This document shows positions 32,586 to 41,523 of a stretch of 64,000 nucleotides of DNA, piece by piece; the first letter of the stretch is position 1, and each line of letters opens with the position of its first letter. Below the pieces are notes generated by a model. That model was not told where the DNA came from, did no database searches, and saw nothing but the letters and a program-made list of their open reading frames with translations. The DNA lies in NCBI RefSeq assembly GCF_028206995.1, contig NZ_JAQLFL010000006.1, forward strand, positions 76,714 through 140,713. The letters are read 5' to 3'. This stretch comes from Collinsella aerofaciens (GTDB lineage Bacteria > Actinomycetota > Coriobacteriia > Coriobacteriales > Coriobacteriaceae). Made by a program: the position numbers and the translations under genes.

Positions 32586-35134
32586 CGACGAGAACGCTTG
32601 CGCAAGACGAGAGCAATGCCAAGCACTGCGGCAGCTGCAACCAGCAATCCCAAGACCAGCGTGAGGGTCGAGTCGCCAGCGCGAGGCAGCGAGCCGTCCT
32701 TCGGAGTCTTCTTAGCGGTCGTCGTGACGGTGGTCGTGGTGCTGCTCGACTGGTCGTTGCCACCCGTCTGGCTGCCGCCAGGCTGATCGCCGCCACCCGG
32801 CTGCGAAGGATCGGTGGGTTCCGTCGGATCCGGAGTACCGGGATCAACCGGATTCTCCGAATTCTCCTTGCGCTGGATCCAGACCTGGCAACCATAGAAC
32901 GGGTTGGCGGTACCAAGGCACAGACCCTGGTTGGTCACCGCAAAGGTGCGCAGACCATGGTTATACGGATCGTTAAAGCCATTGGTCGTCAGCGTCGTAA
33001 AGTTCACGCCGTCCTCGGTCACATACATATCAAAGCCGCGCTCGGCATCGCGCAGGTAACACATGCACGTAAGGACACTCTGCAACTTCTTGAGGTTCTC
33101 CTCGCTCAGCAGCTTATCGAGCGCATCCTGAATATCGCTCGGCAGCTCGGTGCCATAGGCATCCTCGTACTGCTGCTTAAGGCTCTCATAGCTATCGAGC
33201 ATGTCCTGATACTGGTCGGCAAAGGACTTGAAGTACGCGATCTCGCCATCGATCTTCTGGACATAAGCGGCGTCGTCCTCAAAGTCCTGGGACATCGTCG
33301 CGGCCTGATCGCAAAGACCGCCCGCGGCATCCTCCAGCGCATCGCTCAGATCGCCAAAGCCCTTAGCAACCTCGGTCTTCTCGTCATCGACATCGACGGC
33401 CTTGTTTGAATCATCAACCTCAGCAGCTTCGTTCGAATCATCGACCTCGACGGCCTCGTTTGAATCATCGTCCGCAAGCGTGTTCACGGGAACGATGGGG
33501 TCGTCAGGCGATTTCTTGTCGAGCAGGTGATCGAGCAGGTCCCTAAGGCGCTGAACCTGAGAGTCCCACTCCTCGGGCGTCATATCGATAATGTCGCCAT
33601 TGGAGAACTGGCCGATCGGCTCAAGCAGGCTCGCGGTATCAAAGGTACCGATATACAGCTTGCCGTCGAACTTCTGCATGCGCCAAATGTACTGGTTCTC
33701 GTTTCGGCCAAAGCCCGAAGTCAGGCCGGAAATACCGCCCTCGGGGAACATGTCGGTGCGATCGCCAACGACGAGCTCCATGTTCTCGTCCTTGTCCATG
33801 CGATAGATGTTAACCGACTGCTCAAGATTGGCATTCACAAACGAGCAGTCAACGCCACCCATGCTGCTCTTGCCGCCCTCTTCGGTGTTGGATTTGTTGA
33901 ACAGGATGCGCTCGAGGGCAATCTCCTCGTCGTTGTATTCACCGATATAGAGGTAGTCGTTGTAGACGATGAGGTTGGCAGCGCCAGAACGGGTACGGGC
34001 AGGATCGATGCCAAAGCAGTACTTTGCACCGTCCGTCTTCTGATCGCCGACAATGGGAGTCCACGAATAGCTGCCGTCGGCATTCTTGTCGCCACGGACC
34101 ATGGCAAACGACTGCATGGAATTATCATCGGGAGCGTTCTCGGGCGTACCGGTGCAGATGGTCGCATAGAGATGGCCATTGTACGAGACCATATCCCAAA
34201 TGGCGCCGCCGTAGATGCTGTCCTGATAGCGAATCGCCGGATAGCCAAACAGCGTCTCCGAGTTGGCAATCTCGGTGAAGCTGTCCTGGCCCTTCGAGGG
34301 GTCAGACGACGTCAGGATTGTCGACACAAAATTACCGTTCGCGTCTTTACCCACATTACTGATGACGAGCTGGCCATCATGGACGCACATGCCGCGGATA
34401 CCGGTAGAAATGCCCTGCTTGTAGGCAGCACCGTAATCCTGCATGCTCGAAAGGCCCTGATAGACAACTTTGTACTCATCCGTCTTAGGATCGATCTCGT
34501 ATACAGCAGGCAGGCCGCCTTTGCCGTCATTGGTCCTGACGCTGCCGCAGAAATAGAGCTTACCCTTATAGCTCACGGCATTGCGGAACAAAGGAGCGAC
34601 GCCGTTGAGCGATTCAGAGAGTAGCAGCTTGGTCTCACCGGTCTTGGTGTTGATCTTGACCAAGATGCCGCCGCTGTCCTTGTCGGCCGTGCCGTCCTCC
34701 TTCTGCTGTCCATAGAAGAAGGTACCGTTAAACATGGCCTCCAGCGTCAGGCGCATGGTTTCGACATCAAAGGAATCGCCCAGCGTGCTGTTCATGAGCG
34801 TCAGCGTGTTGCCCATCGCCGCATAGCAGGTGCCCACATAAAGCCAGTCACCATAGCTCGCAGCCGCCCAAGTGTAGCTCTGGCCGCGATCGCCTTCGTT
34901 GTTGGCCGTATTACCATCGGCGCCCGGAACGGCAACGGCACCGTTACCCTGGTAGTCGACGATGCCATCCGGCTGCGACGTTCCTACCGTAGGATGCGAG
35001 AGCTTCTCAAAGGAATACCCATTTCCCGCATTGTATGTAACGGCACCCGATGCGTCTTCGGCGTGCGCCGGCAGCGGCGATACCAAGATAGCGGCAAGCG
35101 CTGCCACCAAGCCAAGTGTTCCCACTCGTCTCAT
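32582..35134 (-). CDS. Large cell-wall-anchored surface protein
   Basis: An 850-aa protein with a signal peptide (MRRVGTLGLVAALAAILVSP, cleavage after PAHA), then about 480 residues in blocks such as GKLYFCGSVRTNDG, GHLYATICTGT and GKLYIGTFDT, which suggest a beta-propeller. An acidic repeat region follows, then a helical segment (residues about 590-700), a last propeller-like block, a Pro/Gly/Ser/Thr-rich linker, and a sortase-type tail: LPRAGD, hydrophobic helix, RKRSRR. LPRAG deviates from LPxTG. Ligand unknown. Confidence 0.8.
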   Translation of the reverse strand: MRRVGTLGLVAALAAILVSPLPAHAEDASGAVTYNAGNGYSFEKLSHPTVGTSQPDGIVDYQGNGAVAVPGADGNTANNEGDRGQSYTWAAASYGDWLYVGTCYAAMGNTLTLMNSTLGDSFDVETMRLTLEAMFNGTFFYGQQKEDGTADKDSGGILVKINTKTGETKLLLSESLNGVAPLFRNAVSYKGKLYFCGSVRTNDGKGGLPAVYEIDPKTDEYKVVYQGLSSMQDYGAAYKQGISTGIRGMCVHDGQLVISNVGKDANGNFVSTILTSSDPSKGQDSFTEIANSETLFGYPAIRYQDSIYGGAIWDMVSYNGHLYATICTGTPENAPDDNSMQSFAMVRGDKNADGSYSWTPIVGDQKTDGAKYCFGIDPARTRSGAANLIVYNDYLYIGEYNDEEIALERILFNKSNTEEGGKSSMGGVDCSFVNANLEQSVNIYRMDKDENMELVVGDRTDMFPEGGISGLTSGFGRNENQYIWRMQKFDGKLYIGTFDTASLLEPIGQFSNGDIIDMTPEEWDSQVQRLRDLLDHLLDKKSPDDPIVPVNTLADDDSNEAVEVDDSNEAAEVDDSNKAVDVDDEKTEVAKGFGDLSDALEDAAGGLCDQAATMSQDFEDDAAYVQKIDGEIAYFKSFADQYQDMLDSYESLKQQYEDAYGTELPSDIQDALDKLLSEENLKKLQSVLTCMCYLRDAERGFDMYVTEDGVNFTTLTTNGFNDPYNHGLRTFAVTNQGLCLGTANPFYGCQVWIQRKENSENPVDPGTPDPTEPTDPSQPGGGDQPGGSQTGGNDQSSSTTTTVTTTAKKTPKDGSLPRAGDSTLTLVLGLLVAAAAVLGIALVLRKRSRR
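33396..33476 (-). repeat. Three 27-bp tandem repeats within the surface protein gene
   Basis: Three copies of a 27-nt unit encode DDSNEAVEV, DDSNEAAEV and DDSNKAVDV, an acidic spacer between the propeller-like and helical parts. The copies differ at several bases, so this is an aged repeat rather than a fresh slippage product. Confidence 0.8.
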
Positions 35135-35224
35135 AAGGTTATAGCCTCCCCTGTCCTAAAGCCCAGTTTTAGCATTCTTCATTTCTGTCCACGGTTAATT
35201 GCAATCTGAGCACAGCAATAATCA

Positions 35225-35240
35225 GTGTATAAATATACAC
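35225..35240. promoter_or_regulatory. Palindrome upstream of the surface protein gene
   Basis: GTGTATAAATATACAC is GTGTATA and TATACAC around a central AA. It lies about 90 nt upstream of the surface protein start in an AT-rich region, a typical operator position. The 270-bp gap (35135-35406) holds no gene. Confidence 0.4.
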
Positions 35241-35406
35241 CTGTAATTTTTTGGACGGGTTCATAGATGCTCGATTGGTAGCGAATTCCACGCAAACCGT
35301 CACCAAACTCCACTTTTGCCGCATCTAAAGGTTATTTTTGCGCAAATTTTTGGATGCCGATAGTCACAATGGGCAGGAGGCTGGTACCCACCGGAGAGGG
35401 CAACGC

Positions 35407-35790
35407 CTACATTTTCATAACGTAATAGCCCGCACCCCTCACTGCCGTCTCGAGTGTGTCGCGATCAACCGGGCGCTTCGAGCGCACGCGTGCCGTGTGG
35501 TCCGCGTACGTTACCGTAGCCCACACGCCATCAAGCGCATTGAGGGCATTCGTCACATTCCGGGCGCAGCCGTCGCAACTCATGCCGCCGATAAGGAGTT
35601 CCTCACGATAGGGGTAGTGGGACTCGTCGGTGTCTGCCACCACAACCTTTTTGGCCTTCTTGCCGCTCGCACCATCGCTGCAGCAGCTCTTCCCGTGTGT
35701 CGAAGCGGCAATGCGACGCAGTCCAAAAAACATGCCGACGGCAATGACGGCCAGCACGATGAGATTCGCAGGGTTGAGCAAGTCACTCAT
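35407..35790 (-). CDS. Membrane-anchored heavy-metal-associated (HMA) protein
   Basis: A 127-aa protein: N-terminal membrane helix (LIVLAVIAVGMFFGLRRIA), a short linker with a Cys pair (GKSCCSDG), and an HMA domain with the metal motif GGMSCDGCARNV (CxxC) and the fold end VRGAGYYVM. It is a CopZ-like metal carrier tethered to the membrane and probably binds Cu(I). AGGGGA precedes ATG 35790. A CsoR-like palindrome lies 30 nt upstream, but no copper ATPase is in the window. Confidence 0.8.
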   Translation of the reverse strand: MSDLLNPANLIVLAVIAVGMFFGLRRIAASTHGKSCCSDGASGKKAKKVVVADTDESHYPYREELLIGGMSCDGCARNVTNALNALDGVWATVTYADHTARVRSKRPVDRDTLETAVRGAGYYVMKM

Positions 35791-35820
35791 GCGTTCCCCT
35801 TTCAAGTAGCACTATCTAGA

Positions 35821-35835
35821 TACCCCCATGGGGTG
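35821..35835. promoter_or_regulatory. Candidate CsoR-type operator
   Basis: TACCCCCATGGGGTG, a GC-rich palindrome of the TACCCC-n-GGGGTA type bound by CsoR copper repressors, lies 31 nt upstream of the HMA gene. Confidence 0.55.
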
Positions 35836-35898
35836 TCCCCATCTTAACCCAAAATCATGTCCGTTCGGTCAATTAGTTTCCCTCTTCAAACTTTTTTG

Positions 35899-35944
35899 TT
35901 GACCATGGCTTACTTTCGTGTATAAGTTTTCCTAGGCTAACAAG
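35899..35944 (+). promoter_or_regulatory. Promoter of DUF3793-flavodoxin with iron-box-like site
   Basis: TTGACC (35899-35904), 16 nt, TATAAG (35921-35926). The start region AAGTTTTCCTAGGCTAACA (35924-35942) has the half-site TAGGCTAAC of DtxR/IdeR boxes and partial dyad symmetry about CCTAGG. Repression by iron would fit a flavodoxin operon. Confidence 0.55.
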
Positions 35945-35965
35945 TGAGGGCTCGAAAGGGGCAAC

Positions 35966-36670
35966 GTGACTCGAACCATTGACATCCCAACATACCAAAC
36001 GGCCGTCGTGCGCAACTGCTCCCCTACGCTCGCAGGTATCAAGCCGGCTTCGCTCTTTACCTATCCCGGCGTTTACGCCAACCAAAACGGAAAACTCGGC
36101 GTAGCTCAAATCGAAGAGCGACGCTCTCGCCTGCTCGCCGTCATAGCCCAATGCAACCGCGAGCTCCAGCCACTCGGGATCCATATGAGCGTTTTGGTCT
36201 GGCGCCCCTGCGGAGCGCTCATCTATGTGTACCGCCCAGCGGACCTCATGCGATACCTCTCCGACCCCCGCGCCACGACGGCGCTTGCCGCCGAAGGCTA
36301 CGATGTCCATAACCTGCCCGCATCCCTGGTGCATCTCGCCGCGCGCATCACGCTGGCAAGCAGCAATGCCGCAGAAAGTGCCTATGACGGCAGTGTCTGC
36401 GCACTCGCGCGAAATAGGCACTGCGATACGGGGTGCATGTGCGAGTTCCCCCACGAAATTGGCTATTTTTTGGGCTATCCCTATGAAGATGTCCATCAGT
36501 TTATCGTCCAGCACGGCGAAAACTATAAGGTCTTTGGCGCATGGAAGGTATACACGAACGTCGAACAGGCGCTCACGACCTTCGATTCCTATCGCGCATG
36601 TACGCAATACCTTACCTACATCTATCAACAGGGCTGCACCCTGGGACAACTTGTCCAGGCAACCCGATAG
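35966..36670 (+). CDS. DUF3793 family protein
   Basis: A 234-aa cytoplasmic protein with the family hallmark FPHEIGYFLGYPYEDVHQFI near residue 160 and C-terminal FGAWKVYTNVEQALTTFDSY. Cys residues cluster (CDTGCMCEF). Start is GTG 35966 after GGGG. DUF3793 genes commonly sit next to flavodoxin, as here, and may share iron-limitation control; biochemical role unknown. Confidence 0.82.
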   Translation: MTRTIDIPTYQTAVVRNCSPTLAGIKPASLFTYPGVYANQNGKLGVAQIEERRSRLLAVIAQCNRELQPLGIHMSVLVWRPCGALIYVYRPADLMRYLSDPRATTALAAEGYDVHNLPASLVHLAARITLASSNAAESAYDGSVCALARNRHCDTGCMCEFPHEIGYFLGYPYEDVHQFIVQHGENYKVFGAWKVYTNVEQALTTFDSYRACTQYLTYIYQQGCTLGQLVQATR

Positions 36671-36716
36671 AGCATACAAAACGCGGCCGCACGCCGCACA
36701 ACCGAAAGGAAAACAT

Positions 36717-37136
36717 ATGAGCAAGATCGCAGTCGTCTACTGGAGCGGCACGGGCAACACCGAGGCCATGGCAAACTTCGTTGCCGAGGGCGCAACCGGT
36801 GCCGGCGCCGAGACAGAGGTCATCTCCTGCGCCGACTTCTCCGCAGACAAGGCCGCTGGCTATGACGCCATTGCCTTCGGCTGCCCCGCCATGGGCTCCG
36901 AGGAACTCGAGTACGATGAGTTCCAGCCGATGTGGGACGAGGTCAAGGAGACTCTCGGCGACAAGAAGGTCGTCCTCTTTGGCTCCTATTCGTGGGCCGA
37001 GGGCGAGTGGATGGACAACTGGAAGGCCGACGCCGACGAGGCAGGCGTCAACGTGGTCGACTCCGTCATCTGTTACGACGCCCCCGACGACGAGGGCGAG
37101 ACCGCCTGTCGCGCGCTTGGAGCGGAGCTGGCCTAG
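36717..37136 (+). CDS. Flavodoxin
   Basis: A 139-aa short-chain flavodoxin: FMN phosphate loop YWSGTGNTEAMA, GCPAMGSEELEYDEFQP and the second loop GSYSWAEGEWMDNW. It is a low-potential electron carrier able to replace ferredoxin when iron is short. AAAGGA precedes ATG 36717; the upstream open frame is not coding. Co-transcribed with DUF3793. Confidence 0.92.
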   Translation: MSKIAVVYWSGTGNTEAMANFVAEGATGAGAETEVISCADFSADKAAGYDAIAFGCPAMGSEELEYDEFQPMWDEVKETLGDKKVVLFGSYSWAEGEWMDNWKADADEAGVNVVDSVICYDAPDDEGETACRALGAELA

Positions 37137-37192
37137 CGGCAATGAGCTCCGCCCGTAACGCGCTCTGCACCAAAACACATTCGCGTCCCAAC

Positions 37193-37229
37193 AAAAACGG
37201 GAGCCGGATCACATCCAGCTCCCGTTTTC
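37193..37229. terminator. Bidirectional terminator
   Basis: AAAACGGGAGC and GCTCCCGTTTT pair (37194-37204 and 37218-37228) with an inner GGAT/ATCC. It serves flavodoxin and the convergent ABC ATPase gene. Confidence 0.85.
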
Positions 37230-37253
37230 TGCTATGCCAGTCATATAAAGCGA

Positions 37254-38006
37254 CTACGAGATATTGCCCAAGAACGCCTTGGTGCGCTCGCTCTTGGGGT
37301 GGTCGAAGACCTCGCTCGGCGTACCCTCTTCCACAATGACGCCGCCGTCCATAAAGACGACGCGGTCGGCGACATCGCGGGCAAAGCCCATCTCGTGCGT
37401 CACGACGATCATGGTCATACCGTCGTGCGCCAGGTCGCGCATGACGCCCAGGACGTCGCGCACGAGCTCAGGGTCGAGCGCCGAGGTGGCCTCGTCAAAG
37501 AGCATGACGTGCGGGTTCATCGACAGGGCGCGGGCGATGGCAACGCGCTGCTGCTGGCCGCCCGAAAGCTGACTCGGCATAAAATCGATGCGCTCGGCAA
37601 GACCGACCTTGGTCAGCTCCTCGACGGCGATCTTCTCGGCCTCTTCCTTGCTGCGCTTGAGCACCTTTTGTTGCGCAAGAATGACGTTCTTTTTGACCGA
37701 CAAGTGCGGGAACAGGTTGAACTGCTGAAAGACCATGCCCAGGTGCGTACGCACTTTGTTGAGGTCGACACCCTTGGCGCACACATCCACGCCCTCAACG
37801 ATAATCGAGCCGCTCGTGGGATGCTCCAGACGATTGATGCAGCGAAGCATCGTAGACTTGCCCGAGCCCGAGGGGCCCAAGACCACAACGACCTCACCCT
37901 TGTGCACATCCAGATCGATATCGCGCAGGACCACGTTGTCGCCAAAGGCCTTCTGGAGGTTCTTGATGCTGACGACGACCTCGTTCGAGTTATTGGTTTC
38001 GCTCAT
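37254..38006 (-). CDS. Amino-acid ABC transporter ATPase
   Basis: A 250-aa GlnQ-type ATPase: Walker [15 protein letters not shown]-loop [13 protein letters not shown], signature [15 protein letters not shown], Walker [15 protein letters not shown] and [15 protein letters not shown]. It drives polar amino-acid uptake with the adjacent permease and binding protein. The gap to the permease gene is 12 nt and GGAGG precedes the ATG. Confidence 0.93.
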   Translation of the reverse strand: MSETNNSNEVVVSIKNLQKAFGDNVVLRDIDLDVHKGEVVVVLGPSGSGKSTMLRCINRLEHPTSGSIIVEGVDVCAKGVDLNKVRTHLGMVFQQFNLFPHLSVKKNVILAQQKVLKRSKEEAEKIAVEELTKVGLAERIDFMPSQLSGGQQQRVAIARALSMNPHVMLFDEATSALDPELVRDVLGVMRDLAHDGMTMIVVTHEMGFARDVADRVVFMDGGVIVEEGTPSEVFDHPKSERTKAFLGNIS

Positions 38007-38018
38007 GATAGGACCTCC

Positions 38019-39380
38019 TTACAGACCGGCGATGTGATCGGCAGGCGTCGCGACAACCTGTCCGGCGCTCTTGGCGGGACGCTTCTTCTTGGTCTCGGCC
38101 GTGCCCAAAAGCCTCGCCTCAAGACCGCTCACCAAGCGAGCGAGCGGCAGGGTGATGACCAGATAGAACAGGGCGGCAACCACGTACGGTGTAATGGAGC
38201 CCGTCGTGGCCACGATGGTACGGGCGTTCATGACGATCTCGACCACGCCCACGGCCGCAAGCAGCGACGTATCCTTGTAAAGCAAGATAAACTCGCTGGT
38301 CAGCGTAGGCAAAACATTGCGGAACGTCTGCGGAATCATAACGTAGAGCAGTGTCTGGAAGGCATTCATGCCCAGCGAGCGAGCAGCCTCGTTCTGACCC
38401 TTGGGGATCGACTGAATACCGGCACGGAAAATCTCGCACAGGTACGCAGACGAGTTCATGGCCATGACGATAACGCCAAGCACGTAGTCATCAACCTTGA
38501 CGCCGGCCAACGGCAGACCGAAGAACGCGATATAGATCTGCAGGAACGCCGGCGTACCGCGGATGATATTCACATAGATGCCGGCGAGGCAGCGCAGGAT
38601 GCGCGACTTGGAGATGCGCATGAGCGACAAGGCAAAGCCAAAGGGAATTGCCAGCGGAAACGCCACAAGCACGATCGAGAGCGACATAAGGAAGCCCTTA
38701 AAGACGATCGGCAGGCTTTGGACCAAAATGACCGGGTTTAAGAACAGGCGCAGGAACATATTGGAGTTCCAGGCCTCGACCCACGGCTGCTCCTTAAGAT
38801 CGGCCAGGAAGTTATCGAATGCCGTCACGCCCTTGATCTCCACCGACGGAATCTTGGAGATCTTCTTGGTCGAGCCATCGGCCAAAGTGCAGGTGCCGCT
38901 AAAGGCCTCATCGCCGCCCTCGACGGGGAAGGTCACGCCGTAAACCTCGACACGGAAAAAGCCGCCGGCAGGCGCCGTCTCGCCAAAGTCGATCTTGAGC
39001 GTCTGGCCGTCAGCCTTGCACGTGGGCTTCATGGGCGTACGATCCATGAGGTCCTCGCCCGAGAGCATCGTCAATCGCGTGTCATCGGTACCAAACGTCG
39101 TGCCGTCGACAAACGTCAGCGAAAGACCGCTCAGCTCCTCGTCGGCATCGGCCTGGACCTCCCAGGTAATGCGCGTCTCGGTACCGCCGACCACAGCGCT
39201 GCCCGAACCAGTGTTGGGTCGGGCGGTAATCTTTGCGGTCTCAAGCGCCTGGGCGGTCGTGGGCGCATATGCCCCTGCGCACACCAGCGCGAGCGCCACG
39301 GCCATGGCGCAGGCTAGCTTTTGGAGCAAGGCGGGCAGTGGAAAACGCTGCTCCGCGGCCCCTTTGTTCAGTCGAGACAA
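38019..39380 (-). CDS. Amino-acid ABC permease with N-terminal extracytoplasmic domain
   Basis: A 453-aa protein. Residues 1-45 form a signal/anchor helix (LACAMAVALALVCAGAYAPT). Residues 45-195 are a soluble domain (GGTETRITWEVQADADEELS, GGFFRVEVYGVTF) with no recognised family. Residues 205-440 are a HisM/GlnP permease with the EAA loop EAARSLGMNAFQTLLYVMIP. The start is TTG 39380 with AGGAG 5 nt upstream. The extra outer domain is unusual and may help dock the binding protein or ligand. Confidence 0.85.
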   Translation of the reverse strand: MSRLNKGAAEQRFPLPALLQKLACAMAVALALVCAGAYAPTTAQALETAKITARPNTGSGSAVVGGTETRITWEVQADADEELSGLSLTFVDGTTFGTDDTRLTMLSGEDLMDRTPMKPTCKADGQTLKIDFGETAPAGGFFRVEVYGVTFPVEGGDEAFSGTCTLADGSTKKISKIPSVEIKGVTAFDNFLADLKEQPWVEAWNSNMFLRLFLNPVILVQSLPIVFKGFLMSLSIVLVAFPLAIPFGFALSLMRISKSRILRCLAGIYVNIIRGTPAFLQIYIAFFGLPLAGVKVDDYVLGVIVMAMNSSAYLCEIFRAGIQSIPKGQNEAARSLGMNAFQTLLYVMIPQTFRNVLPTLTSEFILLYKDTSLLAAVGVVEIVMNARTIVATTGSITPYVVAALFYLVITLPLARLVSGLEARLLGTAETKKKRPAKSAGQVVATPADHIAGL

Positions 39381-39441
39381 GGTGGCTCCTATCGTAGAAG
39401 TTGCCGGCAAAACGAGACGGAAACACTCTCCGTCGAGAGAA

Positions 39442-39482
39442 GCGCAAAGGCCCTCTCCGCAAAACGGAAAGGGCCTTTGCGC
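39442..39482 (-). terminator. Intercistronic hairpin of the transporter operon
   Basis: GCGCAAAGGCCCTCTCCG (39442-39459) pairs with CGGAAAGGGCCTTTGCGC (39465-39482), two mismatches only. It lies 15 nt 3' of the binding protein gene. It could terminate part of the transcripts or protect the upstream mRNA so that binding protein is made in excess. Confidence 0.75.
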
Positions 39483-39496
39483 AATCAAGCATCTAT

Positions 39497-40357
39497 TTAC
39501 TTGATGCTGTACTTAGCCATGAGGGCGTCGACGGTACCGTCGTCGGTCAGGTCCTTGATGGCCTGGTTGATGTCGTCCTTGAGCTTGGTGTTGCCCTGGT
39601 TGATGGCGATGGCGTACTCCTCGCCGGTGCTGATCTGCTTAATGGTCTGGCAGGTGTTGAACTGCTCGGCGGTCAGCTGGCTGGCAACGGAGCGGTTGGT
39701 GACTACGGCGTCACCCTTATCGGACTGCAGGGCGCTGAAGCACTCGGTAGCGTCCTTGTAGGGGACGATCTTGGCCTTGGGGAAGTTCTCCTGGGCAAAG
39801 GACTCGGCGGTCGAGCCAGACTGAACGATGATGGTAGCGTCGGCGTTGTTGAGCTTCTCGCTGTAGTTGTCGGCCGTGATGTCGGTGTTATCGACCTTGG
39901 TCACGATAGCCTGATCGTCCATGTAGTAGGAATCGGAGAAAGTGACTTCCTTCTCACGCTCGGGCGTGTCGGTGATAGCCGCGATGGAGACGTCGTACTT
40001 GGCGCCCGAAGCGACACCCGGAACCAGCGTGTCAAAGTCATTGTTGACGTACTCGACATCCAGGCCCAGCTTGTCACCGATAGCCTTGATGAGCTCAAGG
40101 TCAAAGCCCTGGTAGTCGCCGTTGTCATCCTTGTACTCAAACGGCGCGTACTCGGCAGAGGTGCCGACGGTCAGCGTGCCGTCCTTGACGAGCGCGTACT
40201 CCTTGGAGCCGTCGACCTTCTCGACCTTAGCGTCGTCAGAGCTGCTGGAACCGGCATCAGAACCAGAGGTGGCGTTGGACGAACCGCAGCCCGTCAGAGC
40301 AAGGGCGAGCGCCATAGCACCCGTGGCGGCAAATGCGCCAAGCTTCTTCAGCTTCAT
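39497..40357 (-). CDS. Amino-acid ABC transporter substrate-binding lipoprotein
   Basis: A 286-aa type II periplasmic-binding-protein fold. The lipoprotein signal is MALALALTGCGSS with the lipobox Cys, followed by a Ser/Asp linker. The mature part has LTVGTSAEYAPFEYKDDNGD, GFDLELIKAIGDKLG and DVSIAAITDTPEREKEVTFS, typical of glutamine/arginine/histidine binders. It is the first gene of the operon with permease and ATPase. Confidence 0.92.
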   Translation of the reverse strand: MKLKKLGAFAATGAMALALALTGCGSSNATSGSDAGSSSSDDAKVEKVDGSKEYALVKDGTLTVGTSAEYAPFEYKDDNGDYQGFDLELIKAIGDKLGLDVEYVNNDFDTLVPGVASGAKYDVSIAAITDTPEREKEVTFSDSYYMDDQAIVTKVDNTDITADNYSEKLNNADATIIVQSGSTAESFAQENFPKAKIVPYKDATECFSALQSDKGDAVVTNRSVASQLTAEQFNTCQTIKQISTGEEYAIAINQGNTKLKDDINQAIKDLTDDGTVDALMAKYSIK

Positions 40358-40504
40358 AATCAGTCTCCTTCCGGTGACCTCGTTTGATTCAGAGGTCTGC
40401 AAAAACTGTTGGCTATTATGCACCCGGAATTACGAATCTGCAATGAGAAAACTGATTGAAACAAACCCATAACGTGAATGGAATACTCTACTTTGTGACA
40501 GTCA

Positions 40505-41371
40505 TTACTGCTGCAATGACCTTAATAGTCTAATTTCAGCTGCATAACCTGCAAGTTCGTTCGGAGTCTCCAAAATAAACGGCAGCGAACGCAAGTGGCC
40601 ATTCGATACAATATTCTGCATAACCTGCATACCTCCACCAAATTCCTCACTGCCAAGGTATCCCTTGCCGATGCACTCGTGACGATCTTTATGGGCGCCA
40701 CAAGGGTTCTTCGAATCGTTGATGTGTACGGCATGCAAGCGATCGATACCCACCACGCGGTCGAACTCGTCGAGTACGCCGTCCAGATCATGGATGATGT
40801 CGTAGCCGGCATCGCTCACATGGCAGGTGTCCAAACAAACGCCCAGCTTATCGGACAGCTCTGGGCACTTGGCGGCAACGCCCTCGATAATGCACGCCAG
40901 TTCCTCAAAGCTGCGGCCCACCTCGGTGCCCTTGCCGGCCATGGTCTCGAGCAGCACCGTCGTCTGCTGGCCCTCAAACATCACCTGACACAGGGTGTCG
41001 ACAATCATCTGAATGCCGGCGTCGGAGCCCTGCCCCACATGCGCACCGGGATGGAAGTTGTAGTAGTTGCCGGGCAGCGCCTCCATGCGCCGCAGGTCCT
41101 CTGCCATAGCCTCCAAGGCGAACTCGCGCGCCCGCTCTTTGGCAGAACAGGGGTTGTAGGTATACGGGGCATGCGCCACCAGCGGTCCAAAGTCGTTTTG
41201 CGACATAAGCTCGCGCAGAGCCGCCACGTCATCCATGTCAAGTTCTTTTGCCTTGCCACCGCGCGGGTTGCGCGTAAAGAACGCAAAGGTATTGGCGCCA
41301 ATGGACAACGCCGTCTCCCCCATTGCCCGATAGCCCTTCGTCGTCGAAAGATGACACCCGATCGTCAGCAT
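40505..41371 (-). CDS. nfo: Endonuclease IV
   Basis: A 288-aa AP endonuclease, TIM-barrel zinc enzyme: [80 protein letters not shown] and PFILETPNE supply the metal ligands. It incises at abasic sites in base-excision repair. The start at 41371 has GGAG sites upstream; the ATG at 41455 lies inside a repeat element. Confidence 0.93.
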   Translation of the reverse strand: MLTIGCHLSTTKGYRAMGETALSIGANTFAFFTRNPRGGKAKELDMDDVAALRELMSQNDFGPLVAHAPYTYNPCSAKERAREFALEAMAEDLRRMEALPGNYYNFHPGAHVGQGSDAGIQMIVDTLCQVMFEGQQTTVLLETMAGKGTEVGRSFEELACIIEGVAAKCPELSDKLGVCLDTCHVSDAGYDIIHDLDGVLDEFDRVVGIDRLHAVHINDSKNPCGAHKDRHECIGKGYLGSEEFGGGMQVMQNIVSNGHLRSLPFILETPNELAGYAAEIRLLRSLQQ

Positions 41372-41386
41372 CTCCAGCTCCCTCCT

Positions 41387-41467
41387 CATCAGTTGCGGAA
41401 AAATACGGTCTATTGGTGCCTTATTTTGGCGCAAACAGACCGTATTCCACCGCAAGTTATAAAAGGG
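41387..41467. repeat. 81-bp hairpin repeat, copy 1
   Basis: Begins CATCAGTTGCGG and ends AAGTTATAAAAGGGG. The arms TTGCGG...AATACGGTCT and AGACCGTATT...CCGCAA form a long stem around the loop GGTGCCTTATTTTGGCGC. Compared with copy 2 at 42554-42634 the ends and loop are conserved, while the middle of the stem has changed on both arms so that pairing is kept. Confidence 0.75.
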
Positions 41468-41523
41468 GCATCAGGAGCAAAGGCCTCCAGGCATTCCAAG
41501 CGCTGGCGCCATGCCCCCACGCC

